From the NCBI RefSeq assembly GCF_965662505.1, contig NZ_CBFIHX010000010.1, positions 1-48,875 of the forward strand: a stretch of DNA of 48,875 nt, written 5' to 3'. The DNA comes from Pseudomaricurvus sp965662505 (GTDB lineage Bacteria > Pseudomonadota > Gammaproteobacteria > Pseudomonadales > Cellvibrionaceae). How positions within the stretch are numbered: the stretch's first letter is position 1; every line of letters starts with the position of its first letter. The position numbers and the translations under genes were made by a program. The notes under the pieces were generated by a model that saw only the letters and a list, made by a program, of their open reading frames with translations, made no database searches and was not told the origin of the DNA. Shown one piece after another: positions 42,570 to 48,875 of the stretch.

Positions 42570-43787
42570 ATGACGTTTGACGTAGCAGAGTTACGCAAGC
42601 AGTTCCCCATCTTGTCGCGAGAGGTTGATGGCAAACCTCTGGTGTATCTCGATAATGCGGCGACCACGCAAAAGCCGCAGTGCGTGATTGATTCGATCGT
42701 GGATTACTACACCACTTGCAATTCCAATGTGCACCGTGGTGCTCACCGTCTGGCTGACGAAGCCACTCAGCGCTACGAGGGCGCCCGCGATATCGTTGCT
42801 CAGTTTATTAATGCTCAGGCGCGCGAAGAGGTGATCTGGACCAGTGGTACCACCGAGGCGATTAATATCGTGTCCAACGGTATCGGTCAGATCCTTAAAG
42901 CGGGCGATGAAGTCGTCGTCACTGAAATGGAGCACCACGCCAATATCGTCACTTGGCAGCAAGCCTGTAAGCGATCAGGAGCCACGTTAAAAGTGGCACC
43001 GGTTAATGATCTGGGTGAGCTGGATGTGGCCGCGTTTGAAGCACTGCTGACGTCCAATACCAAGATGGTGGCGTTCCCGCAGGTGTCCAACTCACTGGGT
43101 ACGATTAACCCGGTTAAAGAATTAACGGCCAAAGCCAAAGCCGTTGGTGCCTGGGTGTTGATCGATGGTGCGCAGGGCGTTGCTCATGGTCCAGTCGATG
43201 TACAGGATCTGGGTTGTGACTTTTATGCGTTTTCCGGCCATAAATTGTTTGGTCCTACCGGTATCGGCGTTTTGTGGGGCAAGGCTTCACTGTTGGCGGA
43301 GTGGCCTGTATGGCAGACCGGTGGCGAAATGATTTCGGAAGTGACTTATCAGGACGCTCAGTGGAATGTCTTGCCGTATCGCCTGGAGGCGGGCACTCCC
43401 CATATCGCGGGTGTGATCGGTCTGGGGGAGGCAATCCGCTGGTTTTCCCAGCTGGATATGGACGCTCTCAAAGCACACGAGAAAGCCTTGATGGATAGTG
43501 CCACTGCTCAGGCAGAAGCGTTTGAAGGCCTGACGATTATAGGCCAGGCTCGTGAAAAAACCGGTGTCTTGAGCTTTCTGATGGACGGCGGTCACCCGGC
43601 GGATATCGGCTTCCTGCTGGATCGACAGGGCATCGCCATTCGTACCGGGCATCACTGTGCAGAGCCGCTTATGACTCGTCTGGGTGTGCCGGGCACTGCG
43701 CGAGCTTCGTTCTCCATATACAACACTCTCGAAGAAGTGGATGCGCTGTTCGAGGCATTAAAAAAGGTCAGAATGATGCTGGCCTGA
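42570..43787 (+). CDS. sufS: Cysteine desulfurase SufS
   Basis: A 405-residue group II cysteine desulfurase. Landmarks: LVYLDNAATTQKPQCVID, SNVHRGAHRLADEAT, Lys in YAFSGHKLFGPTG, and the short catalytic loop RTGHHCAEPLM that separates SufS from IscS. The ATG at 42570 has an ideal GGAGGT five bases upstream; ATG 42558, overlapping the sufD stop, is possible. Normally works with SufE, encoded at the end of this operon. The second cysteine desulfurase in the operon. Confidence 0.95.
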   Translation: MTFDVAELRKQFPILSREVDGKPLVYLDNAATTQKPQCVIDSIVDYYTTCNSNVHRGAHRLADEATQRYEGARDIVAQFINAQAREEVIWTSGTTEAINIVSNGIGQILKAGDEVVVTEMEHHANIVTWQQACKRSGATLKVAPVNDLGELDVAAFEALLTSNTKMVAFPQVSNSLGTINPVKELTAKAKAVGAWVLIDGAQGVAHGPVDVQDLGCDFYAFSGHKLFGPTGIGVLWGKASLLAEWPVWQTGGEMISEVTYQDAQWNVLPYRLEAGTPHIAGVIGLGEAIRWFSQLDMDALKAHEKALMDSATAQAEAFEGLTIIGQAREKTGVLSFLMDGGHPADIGFLLDRQGIAIRTGHHCAEPLMTRLGVPGTARASFSIYNTLEEVDALFEALKKVRMMLA

Positions 43788-43808
43788 TCCGGTTCGCCGG
43801 AAGCATGT

Positions 43809-43850
43809 AAAGTAAGAAAAGTAAGAAAGGAAATCCCACCATAGGGTGGG
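43809..43850. repeat. Direct repeat and hairpin between sufS and sufA
   Basis: AAAGTAAGA occurs twice in tandem (43809-43817, 43818-43826). It is followed by CCCACC (43835-43840) / GGTGGG (43845-43850), a 6-bp hairpin with a four-base loop. There is no T tract, so readthrough into sufA is expected; it may be a processing or pausing site. Confidence 0.7.
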
Positions 43851-43912
43851 TGTCGTTGATGATAAATGTGGCCATAAGTGTCGGCTATGAACGCTGACCA
43901 AGAGGTTGAAAA

Positions 43913-44281
43913 ATGACAGACATGAAAACACCAGAGATCTTTGATCCCAACGCGCCAGCGGTCACCATGACTGACGCTGCGATACGTCATTTTGAAAAGA
44001 AACTGGGAACTCAGGAAGGCAAAATTATCCGTTTGAGTACGGAAACCAGTGGCTGTACGGGCTATGCCTACGTGCTGGATTTTGCGGATGGGCCCGAAGA
44101 GGGGGATGAAGTCTTGGCCCCCAGTGACAAGATAACCCTGTCCGTGGCACCTGATGCCGTGAATATTCTGCGCGGCACCCAAATTGATTTGGTGGTCGAA
44201 GGCATTAATCAGGTCGTGAAGTTTAATAACCCCAACGTTGTGGCTGAATGTGGCTGTGGCGAAAGCTTTAGTGTGAGCTGA
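43913..44281 (+). CDS. sufA: Fe-S cluster carrier SufA/IscA
   Basis: A 122-residue A-type carrier. The three cluster ligands are Cys48 (TSGCTGYAY), Cys113 and Cys115 (AECGCGESF). Strong ribosome site AGAGGTTG. A-type carriers pass clusters from the scaffold to targets; the N-terminal extension DMKTPEIFDPNAPA resembles SufA more than IscA. sufT begins one base after its stop codon. Confidence 0.92.
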   Translation: MTDMKTPEIFDPNAPAVTMTDAAIRHFEKKLGTQEGKIIRLSTETSGCTGYAYVLDFADGPEEGDEVLAPSDKITLSVAPDAVNILRGTQIDLVVEGINQVVKFNNPNVVAECGCGESFSVS

Positions 44282-44282
44282 T

Positions 44283-44816
44283 ATGCAGCAAAGTATGGTG
44301 GTGACCCGTCGGGATTGCCCTGCGAGGCGTGTTCCGACTGGCGAGCCGGCGGTCCTGAAAGAGGGCCAGTTCCTCACAATCAATCAAAGTCTGGGCGGTA
44401 ATTTTACGGTTACCTGGCAGGGCAACATGTTCCGCATTGATGGAACCGATGCTGACGCCATTGGTCAGGAAGTAGAATTGCCTGATTTCAGCGACGATGG
44501 CAGTGGCAAGATCAATGAAGATCAACTGTGGGCTGCGCTGGATTCAATTTACGACCCCGAAATCCCCATCAGTCTGGTGGAGCTGGGCCTGATTTACGGA
44601 GTCGATGTGGATCAGGACAGCGGCAAGGTTGATGTCCGTATGACCCTGACTGCACCTGGGTGCGGCATGGGGCCTGTACTGGTGGGCGACGTCGAATATC
44701 GCGTAGGCAAGGTGCCTAATGTCAAAGACGTGTCTGTCGAGCTGGTCTTTGATCCCCCCTGGTCCAGGGACATGATGACCGAAGAGGCTCAGCTGGAAGC
44801 CGGTTTGTTTTTCTAG
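44283..44816 (+). CDS. sufT: Fe-S maturation factor SufT (MIP18/DUF59 family)
   Basis: A 177-residue SufT. The C-terminal DUF59 domain carries LWAALDSIYDPEIPISLVEL and the signature TLTAPGCGMGPVL with its conserved Cys, followed by VELVFDPPWSRDMM. The N-terminal part (residues 1-70) is the extension typical of operon-linked SufT proteins. SufT takes part in maturation of Fe-S proteins under high demand in several bacteria. Start ATG directly after the sufA stop; ATG 44295 is possible. Confidence 0.93.
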   Translation: MQQSMVVTRRDCPARRVPTGEPAVLKEGQFLTINQSLGGNFTVTWQGNMFRIDGTDADAIGQEVELPDFSDDGSGKINEDQLWAALDSIYDPEIPISLVELGLIYGVDVDQDSGKVDVRMTLTAPGCGMGPVLVGDVEYRVGKVPNVKDVSVELVFDPPWSRDMMTEEAQLEAGLFF

Positions 44817-44885
44817 CACCTATTAGTATCCATTTAGCGCCTGAAAGTTGAAATATTGATTGAAAACAGAGGTTTAGCAGAGAAT

Positions 44886-45308
44886 ATGGCATTGCCAACC
44901 ACCGACGAAATCCTGGATGACCTGTCGTTTTTTGACGACTGGGAAGAGCGTTACAAGTACATCATTGACCTGGGAAAAGACCTGCCAGAGATGGAAGAGT
45001 CGCTGAGAACCCCGGAGCGCTTGGTGAAAGGCTGCCAGAGTAATGTCTGGATTGAGGTTGATCGTGAAGAGGATCGCCTGCAGTTTGTGGTGGATAGCGA
45101 CGCGGTGATTGTACGCGGCTTGCTGGCTGTCGTTATGGCGGCTTACAACGACAAAACCCCCTCTGAAATCACCGGATTTGATGTTGATGATTATTTTCAG
45201 ACGCTGGATCTGGAACGTCATCTGAGTCCGACTCGCGGCAATGGCCTGAAGTCTATTGTGGCGCGGATTCAAACTATTGCCCAAGCCTCTCAGGCTTCTG
45301 CGGGCTGA
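44886..45308 (+). CDS. sufE: Sulfur acceptor SufE
   Basis: A 140-residue SufE that takes persulfide from SufS and hands it to SufBCD. The acceptor Cys50 is in RLVKGCQSNVWIEV; other landmarks are DDLSFFDDWEERYKYIIDLG, the GLLAVVMAAYN helix and HLSPTRGNGLKSIV. I chose the ATG at 44886 after AGAGG; an upstream TTG (44856) is open but adds an unrelated stretch. Last gene of the Fe-S operon. Confidence 0.94.
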   Translation: MALPTTDEILDDLSFFDDWEERYKYIIDLGKDLPEMEESLRTPERLVKGCQSNVWIEVDREEDRLQFVVDSDAVIVRGLLAVVMAAYNDKTPSEITGFDVDDYFQTLDLERHLSPTRGNGLKSIVARIQTIAQASQASAG

Positions 45309-45390
45309 AAATCCGCACTTAAGTCTGGGCTTCGCCGCTCCTGTATGGCGGCTGGTTCCTTTCTGTCGGGCAGGGTGGCCTGCACTGTCC

Positions 45391-45448
45391 CGAAACCCCC
45401 ATTTTTGTTGGGGATTTCGTATTAAATTCATGGATTTACGCGTATAAT
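45391..45448 (+). promoter_or_regulatory. Hairpin and -10 element between sufE and ndk
   Basis: CGAAACCCC (45391-45399) can pair with GGGG-A-TTTCG (45410-45419, one bulge); without a T tract it is at best a weak end for the suf transcript. A consensus TATAAT lies at 45443-45448 with no good -35, about 127 bases before ndk, and probably marks the ndk promoter. Confidence 0.45.
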
Positions 45449-45574
45449 TCGCGCGTTTTGTGATTCGGGAAGTGCATTCTGCTGTTTTTGTGGCCGGATA
45501 TGCCTTCCGAGCTTTAAGTGCCTCCATCCGGAGGTGATTTTATTTACTCTATTTCGACTGTTTCGGAGACCCAA

Positions 45575-46000
45575 ATGGCCGTTGAACGTACCCTGTCCAT
45601 CATCAAACCTGACGCTGTTGCCAAAAACGCAATCGGTGAAATCGCAGCTCGCTTCGAAAAAGCCGGCCTGAACATTGTGGCGATGAAAATGCTGCAACTG
45701 GACGATGAAAAAGCAGGCGGTTTTTACGCTGAGCACAAAGAGCGTCCTTTCTTCGCTGATCTGGTTGGTTTTATGACCTCCGGCCCTGTTGTTGTACAGG
45801 TTCTGGAAGGCGAAAACGCCATTGCTGCTAACCGTGATCTGATGGGTGCTACCAACCCGAAAGAAGCGGCTGCTGGCACTATCCGTGCTGACTTCGCAGA
45901 GACCATCGATGCTAACGCTGTTCACGGTTCTGACTCTCCTGAGTCTGCTGCTCGTGAAATCGCATACTTCTTCGCCGAAGGCGAAATTTGCCCACGTTAA
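45575..46000 (+). CDS. ndk: Nucleoside diphosphate kinase
   Basis: A 141-residue Ndk that balances NTP pools by phosphate transfer through an active-site His. MAVERTLSIIKPDAVAKNAI is diagnostic, as are ATNPKEAAAGTIRADF and the catalytic NAVHGSDSPESAAREIAYFF (His in VHGSDS). Start ATG after CGGAGAC; the frame is open upstream without family similarity. Length as in E. coli (143 aa). Confidence 0.97.
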   Translation: MAVERTLSIIKPDAVAKNAIGEIAARFEKAGLNIVAMKMLQLDDEKAGGFYAEHKERPFFADLVGFMTSGPVVVQVLEGENAIAANRDLMGATNPKEAAAGTIRADFAETIDANAVHGSDSPESAAREIAYFFAEGEICPR

Positions 46001-46044
46001 TTCGTTGGTAATACCCATTTGGTGAATGATTCAGGTAATCAACC

Positions 46045-47235
46045 ATGACAGATTCTGTTACTGCGACAGCCAAGACTGAAGTCAGCACGGACGCGAACAA
46101 GACGGAAGAGAAAGTAAATCTGCTGGGCCTTTCGCAGGCCAAGCTGGAAGCCTTCTTTGAGTCTATTGGCGAGAAAAAATTTCGTGCGACTCAAGTGCTG
46201 AAGTGGATTCACCAAATGGGCGTTGATGATTTCGACAATATGACGAACATCAGCAAAGCCCTCCGCGAAAAGCTCAAGCGTATTGCGGAGGTGCGTCCAC
46301 CGGAAGTGATTCAGCAACTGGATTCTGCCGATGGCACGCGTAAATTCCTGATCAAAGTGACGGGCGGCAGTGCCGTAGAAACCGTTCTGATTCCCGATGG
46401 GGAACGAGGCACCTTGTGTGTGTCTTCTCAGGTGGGCTGCTCTCTGGATTGCAGCTTCTGTTCGACCGGCAAGCAGGGCTTTAACCGCGATCTGACCGCA
46501 GCCGAGATTATCGGTCAAGTGTGGTTGGCGGCGAAATCCTACGGTCAATTTGGCGAAGATCGCCCGCGTATCATTACCAATGTGGTGATGATGGGGATGG
46601 GTGAGCCGCTATTGAATTTTGATAACGTTGTCGATTCCATGAATCTGATGATGCACGACAACTGTTATGGATTGTCCAAGCGACGTGTGACCCTGAGCAC
46701 TTCGGGTGTGGTGCCCGCACTGGATCGTCTTGGGCAATACACCGATGCGTGTCTGGCAGTTTCTCTGCACGCACCGAACGATGAGCTGCGCAACGAACTT
46801 GTGCCCATCAACAAAAAGTACCCAATAGCCATGTTGCTGGACTCCGCCAAGCGCTATATCGACGGTTTGCCAGACAATCGCCGCAAAATGACGATTGAGT
46901 ACACGCTGATTAATCAGGTGAATGATAGACCGCATCATGCCCATGAGCTGGTGCAGTTGCTGAAAGAGATCCCTGTCAAAATCAATCTGATTCCGTTCAA
47001 TCCCTTTGATCAATCCGATTACCGTCGGGTGAGTAACAACGCTTTGCGTACCTTTCAGGATATTCTGATCAAGGCGGGCTTTACCACTACTGTGCGCACA
47101 ACTCGTGGTGATGATATTGATGCGGCCTGCGGACAGCTGGCCGGTGCTGTGAACGATCGAACCAAGCGCAGCGAACGCTATCGCAACCAGCAGGCCCTGG
47201 CGGCCGAGGAAGCAGTACGCATTGTCAATCAATGA
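46045..47235 (+). CDS. rlmN: 23S rRNA/tRNA adenine-C2 methyltransferase RlmN
   Basis: A 396-residue radical-SAM enzyme that methylates C2 of A2503 in 23S rRNA and A37 in some tRNAs. The cluster motif is CSLDCSFCSTGKQGFNRDL; also MMGMGEPLLNFDNV, STSGVVPALDRLG, SLHAPNDELRNELVPIN, and TTRGDDIDAACGQLAG with the methyl-carrying C-terminal Cys. The first 25 residues are a variable extension. It depends on Fe-S supply, and follows ndk as in Pseudomonas. Confidence 0.97.
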   Translation: MTDSVTATAKTEVSTDANKTEEKVNLLGLSQAKLEAFFESIGEKKFRATQVLKWIHQMGVDDFDNMTNISKALREKLKRIAEVRPPEVIQQLDSADGTRKFLIKVTGGSAVETVLIPDGERGTLCVSSQVGCSLDCSFCSTGKQGFNRDLTAAEIIGQVWLAAKSYGQFGEDRPRIITNVVMMGMGEPLLNFDNVVDSMNLMMHDNCYGLSKRRVTLSTSGVVPALDRLGQYTDACLAVSLHAPNDELRNELVPINKKYPIAMLLDSAKRYIDGLPDNRRKMTIEYTLINQVNDRPHHAHELVQLLKEIPVKINLIPFNPFDQSDYRRVSNNALRTFQDILIKAGFTTTVRTTRGDDIDAACGQLAGAVNDRTKRSERYRNQQALAAEEAVRIVNQ

Positions 47236-47338
47236 GGGTTGTTAACTCGTGAAGTTTGCACGGGTTTACCTTGTCGCCTGATATATCATAATAACGATAC
47301 GATTCACGAGGACAGGTTAGATACCTACAGGCCATTTT

Positions 47339-48127
47339 ATGAAGATGTTGAGTGATACGGGGTTTACCACATTTCTACGCAAGAGCGTGACGGTTGCTCT
47401 GATTGTGTTATTGGCTGGTTGTGTCACCACCACAAACTCTACACAACCCAAGCCAGATCTTGATCAGGCAGAGAAGACCCACATCCAGGCAGGGCTGGGT
47501 TATCTGCGTCAGGGCGACAAGAAGTCTGCCCGTCGCCATTTTCAAAAAGCGCTAAAGATCAATAAGAGTTCTGAAGGTGCCTATAACGGCCTGGCGTACC
47601 TTTATTGGATGGAAGGCAACACAGAGCTGGCTGAAGAGAATTTTGAGAAAGCATTAGCCATCGACCCTGAGTTCTCACAGGCTCGAAACAATTACGGTAC
47701 TTTTTTGTATAGCCAGCAGCGTTATAAAGCCGCGGAAGAGCAATTTGAAAAAGTCAGTCAGGATTACAGCTACGATAATCGCTATGTGGGATTGCTGAAT
47801 CTGGGCCGAACTAAGGTACAGCTAGGTAAGCCGGATGAAGCGGTTACGGCTCTGAAACAGGTTGTGGGCATCAACAATCAGGTCGCAGCCCCTTATCTGG
47901 AGCTGGCAGATATCTATTTTGAGAAAAAAGATTACACCGTGGCTCGTCATTATCTTGAGCAATACGGCAAGCGTGCCCGGCAGACGCCGCGCAGTTTGTG
48001 GTTGGGTATTCGTATCGAACGAATCTTTGGCAATAAAGACAAGGAAGCCAGTTACGCACTGGCGTTGAAAAATCTGCACCCATACTCGCCTGAATACCTG
48101 GAATACAAGAAATCGATCAGTGAGTGA
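47339..48127 (+). CDS. pilW: Type IV pilus biogenesis lipoprotein PilW/PilF
   Basis: A 262-residue outer-membrane lipoprotein with TPR repeats, needed for PilQ secretin assembly and pilus stability. A signal peptide with lipobox LLAGC (Cys at about 28) is followed by TPR units, e.g. IQAGLGYLRQGDKKSARRHF, AYNGLAYLYWMEGNTELAEE and YGTFLYSQQRYKAAEEQF. Position between rlmN and rodZ is the conserved gammaproteobacterial one. Its stop lies in a 15-base tandem repeat. Confidence 0.93.
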   Translation: MKMLSDTGFTTFLRKSVTVALIVLLAGCVTTTNSTQPKPDLDQAEKTHIQAGLGYLRQGDKKSARRHFQKALKINKSSEGAYNGLAYLYWMEGNTELAEENFEKALAIDPEFSQARNNYGTFLYSQQRYKAAEEQFEKVSQDYSYDNRYVGLLNLGRTKVQLGKPDEAVTALKQVVGINNQVAAPYLELADIYFEKKDYTVARHYLEQYGKRARQTPRSLWLGIRIERIFGNKDKEASYALALKNLHPYSPEYLEYKKSISE

Positions 48128-48149
48128 GGTGACAGTGAGTGAGGTGACA
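48120..48149. repeat. Exact 15-bp tandem repeat at the pilW stop codon
   Basis: GTGAGTGAGGTGACA is present at 48120-48134 and again at 48135-48149. The copies carry the pilW stop and a GAGGTGA Shine-Dalgarno; the second is the likely ribosome site of rodZ. Confidence 0.93.
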
Positions 48150-48155
48150 TAATTT

Positions 48156-48875
48156 ATGGCATCAGATTACGACGACATGACTACGGCCGAACAATCTCCC
48201 GGCAGTCAGTTAAAGGCTCTGCGGGAAGCAGCAGGGTTCAGCCTGACGTATGTGGCAGAGCAAATGCGTCTGTCAGAGACCTATATCTCCTATCTGGAGC
48301 AGGATGACTTTAATAAACTGCCCACCGAGCCTTTTGTCATAGGCTATTATCGCGCTTACGCTCGCATATTGAATGTTGCTCCTGAGGGATTGATTGAGTC
48401 TTACCGAGCTGACCGTCAACAACATACAGACAGTGCCGAGTTTGCTTCCGATCATGAGGGGCACGAACGGGATTATTCTTCAAAAGCATACAAACCCTTA
48501 AAGCCGGGTGAGCAGGGCGGGAAAACGAAAAAGTCTGATAATCGCCTGTACGCGATTATTTCTCTCTTGCTGGTTGTGACCTGGATTGTGGTATCTCTTT
48601 TATCGGAAAATGAAGGGCAACCAGAGGTTTCAGAGGCCGTAGAGAACGCCCAGACTGAGCAGCTACCGCCCCGTGACGCTGATCAGACCTCCGAATCTCC
48701 AGCAGTTGTGACGGATGTAGAGCTCTCTCTAGCCGTAGCTGACGATAGCTCAAGCCCCATTGAAAGCGATGACAGTGATCCAGAGAGCCAATCGTCTCAG
48801 GTCATTGGGACTGCAGAGACTGAAATCGCGGATTCTAAAACGGCTCAGATAAACAGTGAGGCAGTTGAACGTGTC
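48156..48875 (+). CDS. rodZ: Cytoskeleton protein RodZ, N-terminal 240 residues (cut by window edge)
   Basis: The reading frame starts at ATG 48156, after GAGGTG, and runs off the right edge. The N-terminal helix-turn-helix domain that binds MreB is clear: GSQLKALREAAGFSLTYVAE, MRLSETYISYLEQDDFNKLP and FVIGYYRAYARILNV. A basic stretch precedes one membrane segment (about residues 128-148: LYAIISLLLVVTWIVVSLL), and an acidic Ser/Glu/Asp-rich periplasmic linker follows. The C-terminal beta domain is outside the window. RodZ links MreB to the cell-wall elongation machine. Confidence 0.93.
   Translation, partial: MASDYDDMTTAEQSPGSQLKALREAAGFSLTYVAEQMRLSETYISYLEQDDFNKLPTEPFVIGYYRAYARILNVAPEGLIESYRADRQQHTDSAEFASDHEGHERDYSSKAYKPLKPGEQGGKTKKSDNRLYAIISLLLVVTWIVVSLLSENEGQPEVSEAVENAQTEQLPPRDADQTSESPAVVTDVELSLAVADDSSSPIESDDSDPESQSSQVIGTAETEIADSKTAQINSEAVERV

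Noticed and set aside
1..48875. CRISPR arrays, IS elements, prophage, rRNA or tRNA genes
   Set aside because: Looked for on both strands; no repeat-spacer pattern, transposase, integrase or recognisable structural RNA was seen.

Overview
The window is an ordinary stretch of chromosome from a gammaproteobacterium, most likely a marine, Pseudomonas-related lineage (Cellvibrionales/Oceanospirillales-like; genus not determinable by eye). The support is the gene content (RdgC, BolA, TrhO, Fnr/Anr, OmpW, a PutA without a DNA-binding domain, PilW/PilF, RodZ) and the order queA-tgt-secD-secF-suhB-trmJ-iscR-iscS...ndk-rlmN-pilW-rodZ, which follows the Pseudomonas aeruginosa layout almost gene by gene. 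No phage, transposon, CRISPR array, rRNA or tRNA was recognised.

Region by region. 0-10 kb: a MOSC protein (cut by the window edge) and TrmK, a DUF808 membrane protein, a periplasmic DSP-like phosphatase, RNase II, BolA, the tRNA hydroxylase TrhO, two unrecognised small proteins, RdgC and a DUF4202 protein. 10-14.6 kb: an oxygen-response block of ompW, fnr, a HemN homologue that has lost its radical-SAM motif, and a UspE-like protein; FNR-type boxes lie upstream of ompW and uspE. 14.6-28.5 kb: amino-acid catabolism, with a beta-alanine/malonate-semialdehyde pair and its divergent LysR regulator, an aromatic amino acid hydroxylase preceded by an overlapping 18-codon Phe-containing small ORF, valine-pyruvate aminotransferase, an omega-amidase, a class V aminotransferase and trifunctional-length PutA. 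28.7-34 kb: queA, tgt, secD, secF, with yajC missing from its usual place. 34-35.3 kb: an acyl-CoA thioesterase behind a near-perfect sigma-54 promoter and a structured leader, followed by two tandem terminators. 35.3-45.3 kb: suhB, trmJ, then a ten-kilobase Fe-S operon iscR-iscS-sufB-sufC-sufD-sufS-sufA-sufT-sufE. 45.5-48.9 kb: ndk, rlmN, pilW/pilF and the 5' part of rodZ.

How the genes fit together. The Fe-S operon sits exactly where Pseudomonas keeps iscRSUA-hscBA-fdx-iscX, so SUF seems to have replaced ISC in place while IscR, IscS and a type-1-like IscR box were kept. Its products would feed Fnr, IscR, RlmN and other Fe-S proteins encoded nearby. TrmK, TrhO, TrmJ, QueA, Tgt and RlmN make RNA modification a recurring theme.

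The most unusual items are the HemN-like protein without cluster ligands at the hemN position next to fnr, the ISC-to-SUF replacement, the coupled leader ORF of the aromatic amino acid hydroxylase, the sigma-54 promoter plus switch-like leader of the thioesterase, and repeated short tandem duplications at gene ends. All identifications are by eye from motifs and remembered family sequences; no database search was run.
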